A model generated the notes under the pieces. That model did no database searches and was not told where the DNA came from. It was given only the letters and a program-made list of their open reading frames with translations. The position numbers were made by a program, and so were the translations under genes. 64,000 nucleotides of DNA. Source: Scenedesmus sp. ARA3. Its lineage: Eukaryota > Chlorophyta > Chlorophyceae > Sphaeropleales > Scenedesmaceae. The stretch's first letter is position 1. Each line of letters opens with the position of its first letter. Where the stretch lies: assembly GCA_004335835.1 (NCBI GenBank), contig RWJK01001849.1:310001-374000 (forward strand), given 5' to 3'. Of the stretch, positions 11,947 through 24,254 are shown piece by piece.

Positions 11947-13803
11947 CAGCAGCAAAGGCATTGCTGGTTGACGTAGACAGGCACAAAGGTGGGGTTCCAG
12001 CGGGAAAAGGCGGTGTGAGTTGGTGACGGTACGCGGCCAGCATTGGGCTGCGATGCAATGTGTCTGCCGTGGCAGTCAAGCTATCAAGCTTCACATGTCG
12101 CCACGACACCGCGCCATGTGGTGCAAAGCCTCCTTATCGTCCTGTTGCTGCCAGTCAAAAGACACAATCAATCTGCTGCCCCGGAGCACAATTAGGCAAT
12201 GCTCAGCTTGTTTCAGACTTGAGCCAAGGGGCTGAGAATGTTCTACAAGCCCACTCAATAGAGAGGAAATCCAACCTTTCTGCTGCTGGCGGCCACACCG
12301 CCACGCCTTCAGCATGCAGCTTGGGGCAGGCGGAAGCACCCTGGTCAGCCAGCCACGTGAGCGTGTGGAGCAGCGCCTGGATGGCTGACACACGCTCCGG
12401 CCGCGCATGCAGCTGCTGCCTGTTGCCGCAGGCATACACCAGCTGGAACCTGCACACAAGGAGAGGGGGGTGGGTGGGCACGGGCGGGGCGCAGCAGAGT
12501 GTGTGGTGGTTTGCATGACGCGCACATAGATGGCTTCATCTGTGGCTGATCTGCCTCAGTGCACGGATCCGTCTGTGCACATATGCACTTGCAGTGTTGC
12601 AACACTTCTTCTTACAATTAGGGATGTTGGTTTAAGCAACAGCTGCAACGCGATGAGCCGTGCTCCCTCAGCCTCTTGCTTCCCTGCAGCAGTTTGATGT
12701 ATCCACCATACCTGTGGTGCAGCAGCTCATCGCTCTCATCCAGCACGTCCAGGTAGGGCACAGCAGCCAGCGCCTGCAGCTCACTGCACACTGCAAGGTC
12801 CTGCGGCCCTCCCTTCAGCTGCAGCTCGTGCCACTTGAGCTCCAGAGACATGCGGTGCTCAGGCACCACCAGCAGCAGCCCGCCAACCTGCAGCAGCACA
12901 GGCAGCATATGCGTGCACGCAGCAGTGGTCACACAGCTGCATGGCCGATAGCTTTCTGTCATGGTGGCAGATTTTCTCGTGAGAAATACAGGCAGGCAGG
13001 CAGGCAGGCAGCGCTGAACACCAGCTCTGGCTAAGGCACGTGCTGCCCACGGAGTCCCTACTACAGCTGCTGCATGTGCTTGGGTATGCATCAGCATAGC
13101 AGTGGTGCAGTGTCACGTGGCAGGTGCCTCACCCGCTGGCAGTGGCTAACAGCCGCCCTCATAGCGCGTGCTGTTGCTGGCGTGAGGCTGACGTCCCTGT
13201 GGAAGGGCAGCAGCAGCAGCTTCACACCTAGCACGCTGGCAGTCAGGTGCTGGTGCAGGTGGTCATACGCCTCATGCAGCAGACTGGACAGGAAGTTGAG
13301 CCGCACCTGCAGCAGCAGCAGCAGTAGTCAGGGGATAACACCATGTGCCGCATGATGCTCGTGCAGCATCGTCTGGCACAGACAGAGCTCGGACAAATCA
13401 ACTGTGGCTGCCTGCTAGGTACACCTTCAGAGCACTCTGCTTTTGCAAACTGCTGTCACCAGGTGTGGCACTGAGGCATGCTCCGTGCACTAGCTTGCAT
13501 GATGGTATGTTCAAGCAGCAGCCTGTTCCTCGCAATGCAGCTGCTGTGCCCGGCTGTGCTGCCACGCACCACTCGCTTTCCATCAGCCCAATGCAGAGCC
13601 AGCATAGGCAGGATGACTCGTGTCTTGCCCTCTCCCATGTTGAGCTGCATGATGGCACCAGGGTTTTCCATCAGGTGCGCTGCGATGTCATACTGTGCTG
13701 GCCGGATCTGCAGCTGCCCCTCCACCTCAAACACCAGCCACTTGGGGTGGGTAGCAGGCTCCCAGGTGCGGTGCACCTGCAGCTCCTGCAGTGGCAGCAG
13801 CGT

Positions 13804-13837
<34 letters not shown>

Positions 13838-16800
13838 TGGAGGTAGGAGTCAGCAACGTGCAGCTGTAGCCACTTGACAAGGGCTCCTCCTTGGTTGCAA
13901 GTGGCTGAGACATGGAGCTGGCATACAGTGCTGTTGTGGGGCTCTGCAACAGGTGCTTTGATGGAGTGAACAGGCCACAAACCCCTTGGATTGTGTAGCA
14001 ATGCGTAGACCGCAGCAGACTCAGCATGCTGGGCTGTTGCGCGCTGGTTTGCACGCACTTAGCGGCTGTGCTGACAAGACGTGACTCACTGCAGCATGTG
14101 GCACCCGATGCTGGCCAGGTTTACCGACATCCATTACAAATCGGTGCCTGATAGTTTGACACTGGCAGCGCGGCTGCGGCTGCAGCGCACCTGAATCAGC
14201 GAGGCAACACCATCAGGGCCCGCCAGCAGCAGCTGCTGCAGCCTGCCCAGCTTATCCTCAAGCACACACAGCTGCAGCCATACCAGCAGCGCTGAATGCA
14301 GCCTGGCGGCAGCTGCTGCTGACAGGAAGGGGTTGAACTGCAGCAGCTGCTGCGGCTGCCAGGCGCATGGCAGCAGGTCCCGCAGGGCAGCAGCAGGAGC
14401 TGTGCTGGACAGCTGCAGCAGGCGGAAGGCTGCTGCTGGTGGGCCTGTGCCTGGGGGGAGGTGGGCCAGATGGTGCAGCAGGTGCTGCTGCAGCAGCTGG
14501 CGCTTGCTGACAACTTCAGCCTGCAGTGGGCACAGGCCAGGGCAGCACAGCAGAAATCAGGAAAGTCGAGCAGGACACATGGTGAGCAAGGTGATGTGAG
14601 GAGCCAAGGCAGCGGTTGCAGTGCCAGCAGGAATACTCACACGGGACAAGCACAACTGTGACATGCACCCTGAGGCATAACTTCACAACAGCTGCAGTTG
14701 CACTGCTCAGTGTCCGGGCCACAGGCGGGGAGAGTGCTGCAAATGCTTAAGACTGCAATCCGCTGCCCGTGCCTTGCCCCTGTTGCTGACTCCTCCTCAC
14801 CTGCATGTGTGTGACCACTTCTGCTGTGGTGTCATGCACTCCTGTTGCCGCGCGCATGCTGTGATGTGCCTCCCAGCTGCTGCGCAGGTCCGCATGCTGC
14901 ATCTCCTCAAGTGGTGTGCTGCCACCGCCAATGCCAGCTCTCAGCGGATATGGCGGCACCGTGCTGCTGCCGCCGCTGCTGCTGTTGCTGCTGCTGCTTG
15001 CACGTGTCTGCCTACCGATCCTGCCAAACAAGCCTGTCCCCCTGCCAGCCTTCCTAATGTGCCCTTCCTGAAGCACCAGTGCCTGCAGCGCAGCCTCACA
15101 CTCAGGCACAAAGCTTGCAGGAACTGGGCACGCAGGCACAGACGCATCGACTGCTGTGTAGTGCCCAGGCAGCTGCCTCCAGGCAGGCACTACAGCAGCA
15201 GCAGCAGCAGCCAAGCTGCTGGTGCCCAGCAGCCTGGCTTCCTCCTCTGGGGTGAGGCGCAGCCTGGGGCTCAGGGCCCAGCCGCCAGGTAAGACCTGCA
15301 GCGCCTGCAGCTTATACTCACTCAGAGCATCTGCACTGGCCTGACACACCTCAGGACCTGCTGCTGCTGCTGCCGCACCAGCGGTTGTGCCTGCTGCAGT
15401 GTGCAGGTGCTGCAGCAGCTTGCTACTGCCTTCAAGCTCACTCGCACGCAGCCGCAGCGCAGGTGCCAGGTGTCCTGCAAACTCTGCTGCATCATGCAGG
15501 TGCTGCAGCGCAACTGCCGGCAGTGGTGCGTTGACCCAGGACTGGCTAATGAATTGCATGGCTAGCTGTGCGCCTGTCATGCTGCTGATGGGCTCTGGCA
15601 GAAGGCTGCTTGTGGCTGCGTACAGGCAGGCCAGCTGCAGCCGTGCCTTAATGCTGCTGGCTGAGAGGTAGCGGAAGCGAGGGTGGATCGTGTACTTGTG
15701 AGTCTGCAAGCAGGGAAGATGTGCAGCAAGAAGCGGTGTGACATGGTGTGGCGACTGACCAGTAAGTGTGCGGATGAGGGAGGCATGGCTGGCAACTTGA
15801 GACTGGCACAAAGACGTTTGCTTGTAGCCGCACCTGTCCGATACGGACAAGATGTAATGTAATGTAATGTAATGTAATGTAATGTAATGTAATGGATGTG
15901 CGATATCCGCACATGTGGCATCAATGCCACACCCGAAAGGTGTGAGCTGTTGCTGTCAGGCATCTGCTGTTTCGTCCAACTCACTGGTGACACGCTCCGA
16001 TGGTGGTATGGTGGTGCACGGGGAAGGGAATTGGCTGTGACATGGCATGCAATATGCTGATGGCACCCACAGCTTGCCCTGCGCTGTATATATGCTGCAT
16101 CTGTAACACCGCCCTGCTGCGAATGACAGAAAACAAGGTCCCTACCTGCAGCCTTGCTTTTACAGAAGTGCTCAGTTTGATGGTGGGCTGCCCAGGAGCA
16201 GTGTTATCAACTGGTCCGGCTGGCACGAGCACCATCCTTTCAGTGCTCCCCCTAGCACCAGCAATGCTGCTGCTGCTGCTGCTGCTGCTGCCGCCCTGAA
16301 CACGCTCCAACACCAGGTACTGCTGAAACCCAGGCAGTGTATACTCCACAGTAGCCGCCCCAACGCCTGCCAGGCTGCCGCTGCTGCTGGTACTCATGCT
16401 GCTGGTGCTGCCAAGGCTGCTGGACATCGCACCAGCAAGCCCCGCAGCATGACAAGCAGCAACAGAACCGGTCTGCACAGAAGCATCGCTGCTGCTGCTG
16501 CTGCTGTCGCTCCTACCTAAAGTCATGCTGAGGCTGTTGCTGCTGCCCCTGCTGCTGCGGCCACAGGAGCCCTGCAGCCCCTGCAACCCGCCCTGCCACA
16601 CCAGCTGCTGGCAGGCGCTGAGTTTGAACCCAGTGTGGTGCCTTGACAGCAGCTGTCCATCCTGCTGGAGCTCAAACTCCAAGCTAAACCTTGGAAGCTC
16701 AAACCGCAGCTGCCAGCTAGCCTGCATGCTGCTGCCAGATGTTGCGCGCGAGCGACTGCGGCCACTGCTGCTGGTGCTGCTTGCTGCAGGCACGTAAGCA

Positions 16801-17896
16801 TGCACAAACTGCAGCTGCGCAAACTTTTCAAGGACAGGGAGGATGGGGGACTCCTGGAGCAGCACCAGGTGGGCTGCCCGAAGCTGCTGGGCCTGCTGTG
16901 GCTGCTGCAGCAGCTGCTGCCAGGGCTTGAGCAAGAGGTGGTGGGGCACACGCCAGCAAGTGAGCTCTGCTAGCGCCCCGGTGCTCTGGCTGGCAGCAGC
17001 AGCTGCCGGTAATGTTGGTGTTTGTGTTGTTTTTGGTGAGAAGAAGCAGTGGATGATGTAGTGCAGGCTGTGTTTCTGGTAGTCTTTTGGGCGCAGCAGG
17101 ATGAGCTGCTTGCCCCTGCAACCGCAGCAGCAGAGCAGCACACAGCAGAACTTGTCAGAGATGGCATAGTTTTACAGCAACGTCTCCATCCAAGCATCCA
17201 GCTGACAAAGACAGCTGCTAGCAGGCAGGCGTCACAGTCGGCACGGCTCTGTACGGCACGTCGCAGTTGTCACGGCATTGTAAGCATGAGGCCGCCACCA
17301 CTGGCCGCACCAGCATGTGATGCACATGTAGCTGCTGCAGCGTGAGCGCTGCCAGGCACACAACAAAGGGCAATTTAGCGGCCCTGACATGACATGCTTC
17401 TGTGACATTGCCCTTCATTATACTGCTGCTGCTCCTGCTCCTGACAATACCAACATCAGTACACAGCAAGCTTGCTTGAGCCTTCTTCACCCACCTGTGA
17501 TACCAGTGGCTGCACAGCTGCTGCAGCATCACAGGCAGCTCTGCGCCCCAGCAGCCGCAGCTGCCATCCTCCCCAACATCCAGCAGCTGCAACCTGTCAC
17601 CAGTCGCAGCTTCAACCTCTTCAATCACCAGCTGAGATGCTGCAGAGCCAGCCCTGCCACTTGAACTCCAGAGGAAGTCGTACAACCGCCCGTTGATAGG
17701 CCGCAGAGTCTGCCACACACCTGCCTGTGTGACTGACACTTCAAAGTTGCAGCTGCCAAAGGTACGGCGGTACAGCGGGTGCTGCAGTACGTCACTGGGT
17801 AACCTGCCAGGCGGTACGCCATCCAGCAGTACGGTGCCGTCAAGGATATTGACAGAGTACAGGTGGCGGTCCCTGCTAACTGCCTGGAAACTCGCC

Positions 17897-17988
<92 letters not shown>

Positions 17989-20959
17989 TGTCACCTGGTG
18001 CCACTGCAGATCTGAAGGTGCCCGCTGCAGCACACCAGACACTGCTGCTGTGAGCAGTGCAGCACCACCAGCCGGCTGCTGCTGTAGTGCAGCCAGCACT
18101 GCAGGCAGGCGGCGGGCCATGACTTGCCTGCACTGCGCACGCAGCGCTGGAAACTCGTCTGCAGCGCTGCCTGCTGCTGCCAAAAACAAGTCGCCGTGCT
18201 TCACAAGAACGATCAGCTGCAGCATGTGCTGCACGTCAGCAGCATCTAGAGGACCCGCACCGTAGCAGAGCAATGCCACAGCCCTGGCTTTGCACTGCTT
18301 GGCCTGCAGCTGCACTGCAACCCTCTCCTGGTTCTGCTGTGCTGCTTGCTCCACCTGTGGCTGCAGCTGGTCTGCTGCCCTGCTGGTCATCGCTGCAAAC
18401 TGCCTGGCTGCATCCCTGCAGACAGCGCTGTAATCTGCCAGGTATGCTGCAAGCTGCCCAAGCAGCAGCACTGCATCATGCTCTCTGGGTGCTTCTGCCA
18501 GCTGGCCAGCCAGCTGCTGCAACTCAAAGCCAAGGGCAGCCAGTGAGCCACCATCCTGCTGCCAGTCTGTGCGCCACAGCAGCCGCACACTGCTGCTGCT
18601 GCAGCTGCTGCTGGCGTTAGCCTGCACCAGCTCCCCAATCTGCATCACTGCCTGCTTCACCATGGTCAGCACCACAGGGTGCCCCAGCGGCAGGCTCTGC
18701 TCCCGCAGCGCCACACACAGCCGCTGCAGCTGGCTCAGCGGGTAAGATCTAAGGTTTGTCAGTGCCAGGTAGCCAGGCTTGCTGAGCCAGCTGGGCTTCT
18801 GGTCCTGGCTGGCAATGCCCTGGTTGCCCCTCTCAGCTGGCGTGGCTGCCCTGCTGCCCACCTGCAGCATGGCCCACTGCAGGCTATTAGTCTGGCCAGC
18901 AGTTGCTGGCAGCTTCTCTGTGAAGTTCTCAGCCAGCTGCTGCTGCTCCACTGGCACAAAGGGGTTGAAAAGGCCAGACGGCAGCTGCAGGGCTCGGTCT
19001 GCTGCTGTGCCGGTGCCGCTCCAGGCCACGGCAGGTGCCAAGCTGTCAGGGTACCACACACCAACGTCTGCGCTGGTGATGCAGTCCACATGCTGGGGGC
19101 CAACATGGTGCAGCTGTGGAGCTGAGGATGCTGACCAGAATGATACTGGACCTACGACTGCTGTGTGTTGGCGCTGCACCGTGTGGTAGCTGCTGCGCTG
19201 GTAGGTGTTGTAGTGGCTAGCCAAGCTGGTTCGCAGGCCCCCCAGCTGCATGGCAGCTGCCACTGAAGGGCTGCAGGGCAGCGGCAGCAGCAGCTGCTGC
19301 GCCAGGAAGCTGCAGCGGCCCAGGTGCCGCAGCAGTGCGGGCGTGTGCAGCAGAAACACCCACCGCAGCGCACAGTCTGTGGCTTGTGGCAAGGGCTGGA
19401 TGATGGCTGCAGGGGCCTGCTCTGCTTTCAACCGCTGCGTCTCGGTGCTGGTGAGCTGCGCCTTCAGGGTGGACTGCCTCTGCTGCAGTGGCCTCAGTTT
19501 GTTGACCACATTTGTCTCCTGATGCTGCAGCTGCGCCTGTTGCTGTTGAAGTCTAGAGCGCTCTTCCTCATCGGATGGGGACACAAAGCTAAACCCAAAC
19601 CTAATTAGCTGTGCTGTAGTGTTCTTCAACTGGTGGTCGATGCCTTGCCGCTCAGCCTGCAGCTTGGCAATGTCCGGCTGCAGCTCAGCAATCTGCAGCT
19701 GCAGGCGCGCCTCTTCTTTGCGTAGCTGCACTGCCAGGCGCTGCTTGCGCTTCACCTCTACCCAGCGCGCCTGCACCCTGGCTTCGGCCTGCTCCTGCTC
19801 ATGCAGCCAGATCTCCATGAGATCTTCACACTGAGCTGCATTGTCGAATGCAAAGCTGAGTGTGCCCTTGCCGCCATCATGCAGGCTGTAGAGCTGCCGC
19901 TCAGGGTTGCTTTGCTGCAGCAGGTAGGCTGAGACAGTGCAAGCAGCATCCACTGCTAAGCGGTCCGGCAGCACCAGCTGCAGCAACAAGGAACAGCAGC
20001 ACAGCGGCAGGCGAACAGGCCACATTAAAGGGAGGTTGAATGTCAGATGGTGCCAGGACCCACATGCAAACACCTCTCCTTAGGTGTCAGAGGTTGCCAG
20101 CCACTATTACAGCTGCAATGGGATGTACCGCACTGCAACAAGCTAGTATCCTCCCGCCCGCTGCTTTCCCTAGTTTGCAGTTTCAAACGCGGTGAGCAGC
20201 TTCTGCTGAGGTGCCGCCAACATTGCAATGCTGTGTTTTGAAACAGGGCCAGACTGCACTACAACACATTCTAGTTGCACCATCCCCGCTTCTGTAGTAC
20301 TGCCACAGAGCTAGTGGCTTTTTCCACAGACTATACAAACACTTGAGCTGCCAACATCACTGCCGGACCCATCAGAAACACAGCACTACTAACAAACTGC
20401 GCTGTGCATGACCCACCTGTTGCAGATCTGTCCAGTGCAGGCCGACGCCATATCTGTTCACAACAGGCAGCAGCCTGCGTGACGCCTCAAACATCATGCA
20501 GTAAGCAACCCACACCACCAGCACTTCAGCACTGCGCAGCTGCACCTGCATCAGCGCTGCTTCTGCTTTTGTGGCTTTGAAGCTGAGCAGAGCTTCCCTG
20601 TAAGCATCAACAACCTGCTCCAGCAGCTGCACCTCTGCCTCGCTTGCAGGAACACTGCTGGGCTTGTCAAAGCCTGCTGTTGCACACCCAAACAGCACGT
20701 GCTCAATGCTCGACAGCAGCAGCAACCCTGCAGTGTCACAGCTGCGGATCTTAGGGCTGAGGACAGCAGCCTGCTGCAGCAGCTGCTGCAGCATTTGGCC
20801 TAGTGTGCCACTGTGAGGGCCAGGCCCAACTGGCAGTGACCCTAGGGCTGCTGCTGCAGCGCGCTCAGCTGCATCAAGGCCAGAGGCACTGCCCGCTGGA
20901 GCTGCAGCAGCAGGCAGCACGCCTTGCGGCAGCCGCCAGGTGCCTGCAACACTGCTGCC

Positions 20960-21006
<47 letters not shown>

Positions 21007-21379
21007 CACTGCCACTGCGCACGTCTGCAGCCAGTGCAGATGCTGGCAGCTGGAACTTCTGTGCTGCCTGCAGCGCCCGCTGAGCTGCTGCATCATCCAC
21101 CTCCTGTCGAGCAGCCTCACATGCTGCTTCAAAGCCTGTTACATCATGCCCAGCCATGGCAAGTGCAGCTGCCTTCGTTGCCACAGACTCAAGCATGACC
21201 ATGCAGTCTGTGAGTTTGGCTGCTGTGGCTGTGGCTGGGGATAGCTGCTGCAGCTCCCCTTGCAGCAGCCACAGCTCAAAGTGGGCCATGGCCAGCCGGA
21301 AGAGGCTGCGGGGCTCCTGGCCCTGGCTGCAGACGCCAGCTTGCTCAAGCACCACCTGCAACACAACCCGCCATCCATC

Positions 21380-21442
<63 letters not shown>

Positions 21443-21455
21443 NNNNNNNNNNNNN

Positions 21456-21518
<63 letters not shown>

Positions 21519-23175
21519 CAGCAGCAGCAGCAGCAGCAGCACAAGGCAGCACAACAAGCAGCTCAGTCAGCAGCAGAAGAGGAATAGAGAGTAAGAAAGC
21601 ATGCCCCAGGAAGAAGATGTAGCAGACTTGCACCACGCACAAGCAAACAGCAGCTGTGACGTGCTGTGTGCCCCGTGCACTGTTGTTGCTGTCTTGCACG
21701 CTCCCACCCACAGCACCTGCTGCGTCTGTTTGGCAGATCCTGCCACCACCTTCTCGTGACATTTAAGCTTGCACACACACCTGCAGTGTCTGTTGCACCA
21801 GCGGCCAGGCAGTAGCACGGGGCATGCCTCCCGTGTGCAGCCCCACATCTGTGAAGCCACCCCTTGGCATGCTGTCCTGCCTGCAGGAACGTTGCTGCTG
21901 CTGCTGCTGCTGCTGCTGTACTTCCACCAGGGCGTCCTTGATGACTGCCAGGATGAAGGCGGGTGTGCGCTGGAAGCCGCTCTTGCTGTTGTCCTTGGCC
22001 TTGGCCTTGGCCTGCCTGCGCTGCTCAATGCGCGTGTGCATGGTCTGCACGAGAGTGGAGAAGTTGTCGGCTGGCACGTGGCCGCAGCAGAGGCTGGCAT
22101 GGGATGCGGAGGAGGCAGTGTGGCAGATGGCACCGCCAGTAGAGCTGCAGGGCGATGGTGGGCAGGTAGGTGAGGTAGGGAAGCAGCAACACAGCAGCAT
22201 TGAGGTTGAATGTCTGTGTAGAAGGACCGCAAACGTATCACTACTCAATCGAAACAGCCGTTGGACATCTTGGACAGGGAGCTGCATGCAGCCCAGTGCA
22301 GGGCCCGACTTGGGCTCCTCAGGTGGTGTGTGGAGCGGCACTGTTGGTAAAAATGACCATAAGCTGGCGCACATGTCTCTGTAACGGCAAACATGCTTGA
22401 GTCGAGCCAGAACATGGCATATACGTTGGTCAAGTGCAGTCCAAGGTTACTGTTTCCTTGGCAGTACATAGCTAGGGCTCTTGATCCATTATCCCAGGTT
22501 TCATCAGGGTTCTCCCACTGCACGATGCATGATGGGTAATCACAGCAGCCACAGCTTGCAAATGCGTGCTTGAATGGATGGCCTTGCGGCGATGTCCGAT
22601 GTAAGCTTCAGCAGGCAGTACAGCTGCTCTGCTGCTGTCTGTGCCTGCCGGCTGGCTTCGCTGTCTTGCGAACTTTGGAGGCCACGAGGCCAGCAGTCCA
22701 CTCACCTGTGCATGTGAAACTTCCAGTCATCCAGGCACACCAAATGCAATGCCAGGTGGTCAGGCAGCAGCTGCAGGTCCAGGCCAGCATCATCGAGTGG
22801 CTGCAGGGCCAGCAGCGCGCAGCCATAACTTGGCAGCCAGTCAATCCAGTTGGAGGTCAAGATGCCAGCTGCCTTGGCGAGGCTGCGCACATGGTCTGGC
22901 GGCAGCTGAGGTGTGGCGGTGGTGCATGTGGTGTCCACGTTTGTGGTGACCTGCATGGCAAAGTACGTAGCATGGTTGAGTTGGTGAAGAGCTGCAGCAG
23001 AGCAGCAGTGTTGTGTGGTGGTGCTGTACAGCAACGTGTTTGGACGTAGCCAGCAAGCCCAGAGGTTTGACTGCACAGTGCAATGCACAAGTGCGAGCTG
23101 TGCTGCTGTCCAGGAGACGCTCACTTGTGCTTGCAAGAACTGCAGGAGCAGGCCGCACAATGCGGCTTCATCAGT
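7046..23175 (-). CDS. Giant DUF3638/DUF3645 P-loop ATPase/helicase-like protein
   Basis: Eighteen mapped exons: 23175-23125, 22950-22706, 22093-21781, 21355-20417, 19977-17495, 17115-16146, 15703-14801, 14520-14191, 13785-13570, 13306-13133, 12887-12712, 12449-12276, 12063-11750, 11374-11196, 11002-10758, 10429-10059, 9619-9519 and 9011-7046. About 3,380 codons, with phases agreeing at every join except inside 12063-11750. Diagnostic segments: coiled coil at 19830-19450; GYLALTNLRSYPL and HPLYRRTFGSCNFEV; Walker A NMGEGKTRVILPM (13660-13600) after HPKWLVFEVE; GGLLLVVPEH; Walker B-like LDESDELLHHR (12740); DUF3645 core SERSEFAQPDVALLLSHISY; FSGTNDN; and FDEARCRGADLKL with MQAAGRLRQLGRGQTL (8850-8700). 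Family members in fungi and oomycetes are equally huge and often labelled ubiquitinyl hydrolase, without a proven activity in what I can recall. The family's usual N-terminal region was not found upstream of 23175, so the 5' end is uncertain. Ser, Ala and Glu runs are encoded by CTG/CAG repeats. Confidence 0.9.
9461..9488. repeat. (ATTC)7 microsatellite
   Basis: Seven perfect tetranucleotide copies in the last intron (9518-9012) of the giant ATPase gene, close to the splice donor at 9518. Confidence 0.97.
9874..10005 (+). repeat. Dispersed repeat, copy 2 (intronic)
   Basis: Second copy of the element at 476-607, inside the 10058-9620 intron of the giant ATPase gene and antisense to that gene. 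It is nearly gap-free against copy 1, differing mainly by point changes. Two intronic copies about 9.4 kb apart suggest a mobile or once-mobile short sequence. Confidence 0.8.
11654..11713. repeat. 30-bp direct repeat, two perfect copies
   Basis: Units 11654-11683 and 11684-11713 are identical, and a third begins but stops after a few bases. The array lies in the 11749-11375 intron of the giant ATPase gene. An open frame reads across it, but joining the exons at 11750 and 11374 gives the family-like protein, so the repeat is intronic. Confidence 0.85.
11899..11956. repeat. Imperfect CAG tract with a reading-frame conflict
   Basis: Interrupted (CAG)n inside exon 12063-11750 of the giant ATPase gene. 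Sequence before it on the minus strand is in frame for WNPTFVPVYVNQQ; sequence after it is in the frame giving PHELRWL. The frames differ by one base, so the tract holds an indel, an unrecognised small intron or an assembly error. Confidence 0.75.
15853..15892. repeat. (TGTAA)8 pentanucleotide array
   Basis: Eight perfect TGTAA copies on the plus strand, in the 16145-15704 intron of the minus-strand ATPase gene. TGTAA is the green-algal polyadenylation signal word, but here it is antisense to the gene, so it should not terminate it. Confidence 0.95.
17899..17987. repeat. (CTG)n tract encoding poly-Ser
   Basis: About 29 uninterrupted triplets within the largest exon (19977-17495) of the giant ATPase gene. 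On the coding strand they read AGC, giving a serine run between a conserved helical region and the conserved block that begins MASFQAVSRDRHLY. Likely length-variable. Confidence 0.95.
21380..21541. repeat. (CAGG)n then (CAG)n array with a 13-base assembly gap
   Basis: Tetranucleotide CAGG repeats run from 21380, are interrupted by 13 undetermined bases (21443-21455), continue to about 21517 and pass into CAG repeats. The array is in the 21780-21356 intron of the giant ATPase gene. The N run probably marks unresolved repeat length. Confidence 0.95.
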
Positions 23176-24254
23176 CTGCAGGGTACTTGCATGCTGGCTC
23201 TTCAGGGGGAAAACAGAGGGCAGCATGTCTGAAGGGACGATCATAGCGTTTTGCAATTACATTGCTTAGGAGGTGCCGAAATAGTATGGGCAAATGAGCA
23301 CTGCAGCCGAAAGGCAGGGATGGGAACAGCGCACGTGCACCAACTGCACGCAGATTGTGGAATGTAGCCGCCTGTACGTGTACAGGCGTCAGACAAGGAC
23401 GAAACTGAACTGATGGCAAGAATTACACACGTTCGCATGGCCGCGTTCATCGGGGCTTCCTAACGCCAGCCGTCTATCTGTGCTGGGCGGGTGCAAGTTC
23501 GGCGGGATCCTACAACGATCCTAGTGCGAAATTCAAGATCACAGTGTGCGGCACGATCATTTTTTGTGCTCAGGATATGTTGTTTGACACGTCGTCCATG
23601 CGCTTCACACAAGCGAGCTTCATCCCCGCAAGATCCCGCGCAGCTGCTGATGTGGTTTTGCCACATGAAAAACCTGCAGAGTTGGGAACGACAGCTTGGT
23701 ATCAGACAGGACTATACCATGCTCTGCAATCGCCATGGGCGTGAAACAGTGGAACTAGGGTCACCTTCCTGAGGTGAGGTGTAAGTGCCTTGTTATGTTT
23801 GGCTTATTCAAACCGTCACTCATCCTGAACGTAGCTTGTGTCACCTAGGAAATTCGGTACCGCATACTGTTCAGCAGGTGAATCATGTCTCACCATATGA
23901 TCATGGAAGGTAGGTCTGTGGCTCCAGTCGACCTTGCACGTGGTTGAGAGCAACAGAGCAACAGAGCACCTTGATCAGCGTCGTGAGCACCTTGATAGCG
24001 TCGTCACCACAAGCTCAGGCTGGACGCAGTTACAGGAAGTCCTCATGCACTGCTGACCCCGGTAAGTGCACGCCCGGTGCGCAGCCGGCAGCTCTCCATG
24101 CAGCGCCACCCATCCTTGCTCAACGTCTGCACCAAGGCAACAAGCAATGCAATCATGCTGCAACCAAGTTTGTCAACTGATATGCTTGTTCAGTACTCGT
24201 ATACCCCTTGCACGCTCGCCCCCACACTCCACACTCACACCTCCTCCGCAGCCC
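23176..24254. other. 5' flank of the giant ATPase gene and 3' flank of Derlin
   Basis: About 1.1 kb with no exon I can support. It should contain the missing N-terminal exons or the promoter of the giant ATPase gene, plus the Derlin 3' UTR. Minus-strand frames at 23460-23666 and 23171-23419 show no family resemblance. Confidence 0.45.

Noticed and set aside
15853..15892. TGTAA array as the terminator of the ATPase gene
   Set aside because: It is on the opposite strand and conserved exons continue on both sides.
21380..21541. CAGG array as a minisatellite coding for a Pro/Ala/Cys/Leu protein
   Set aside because: It lies in an intron between exons whose phases match; the long open frames are a property of the repeat.
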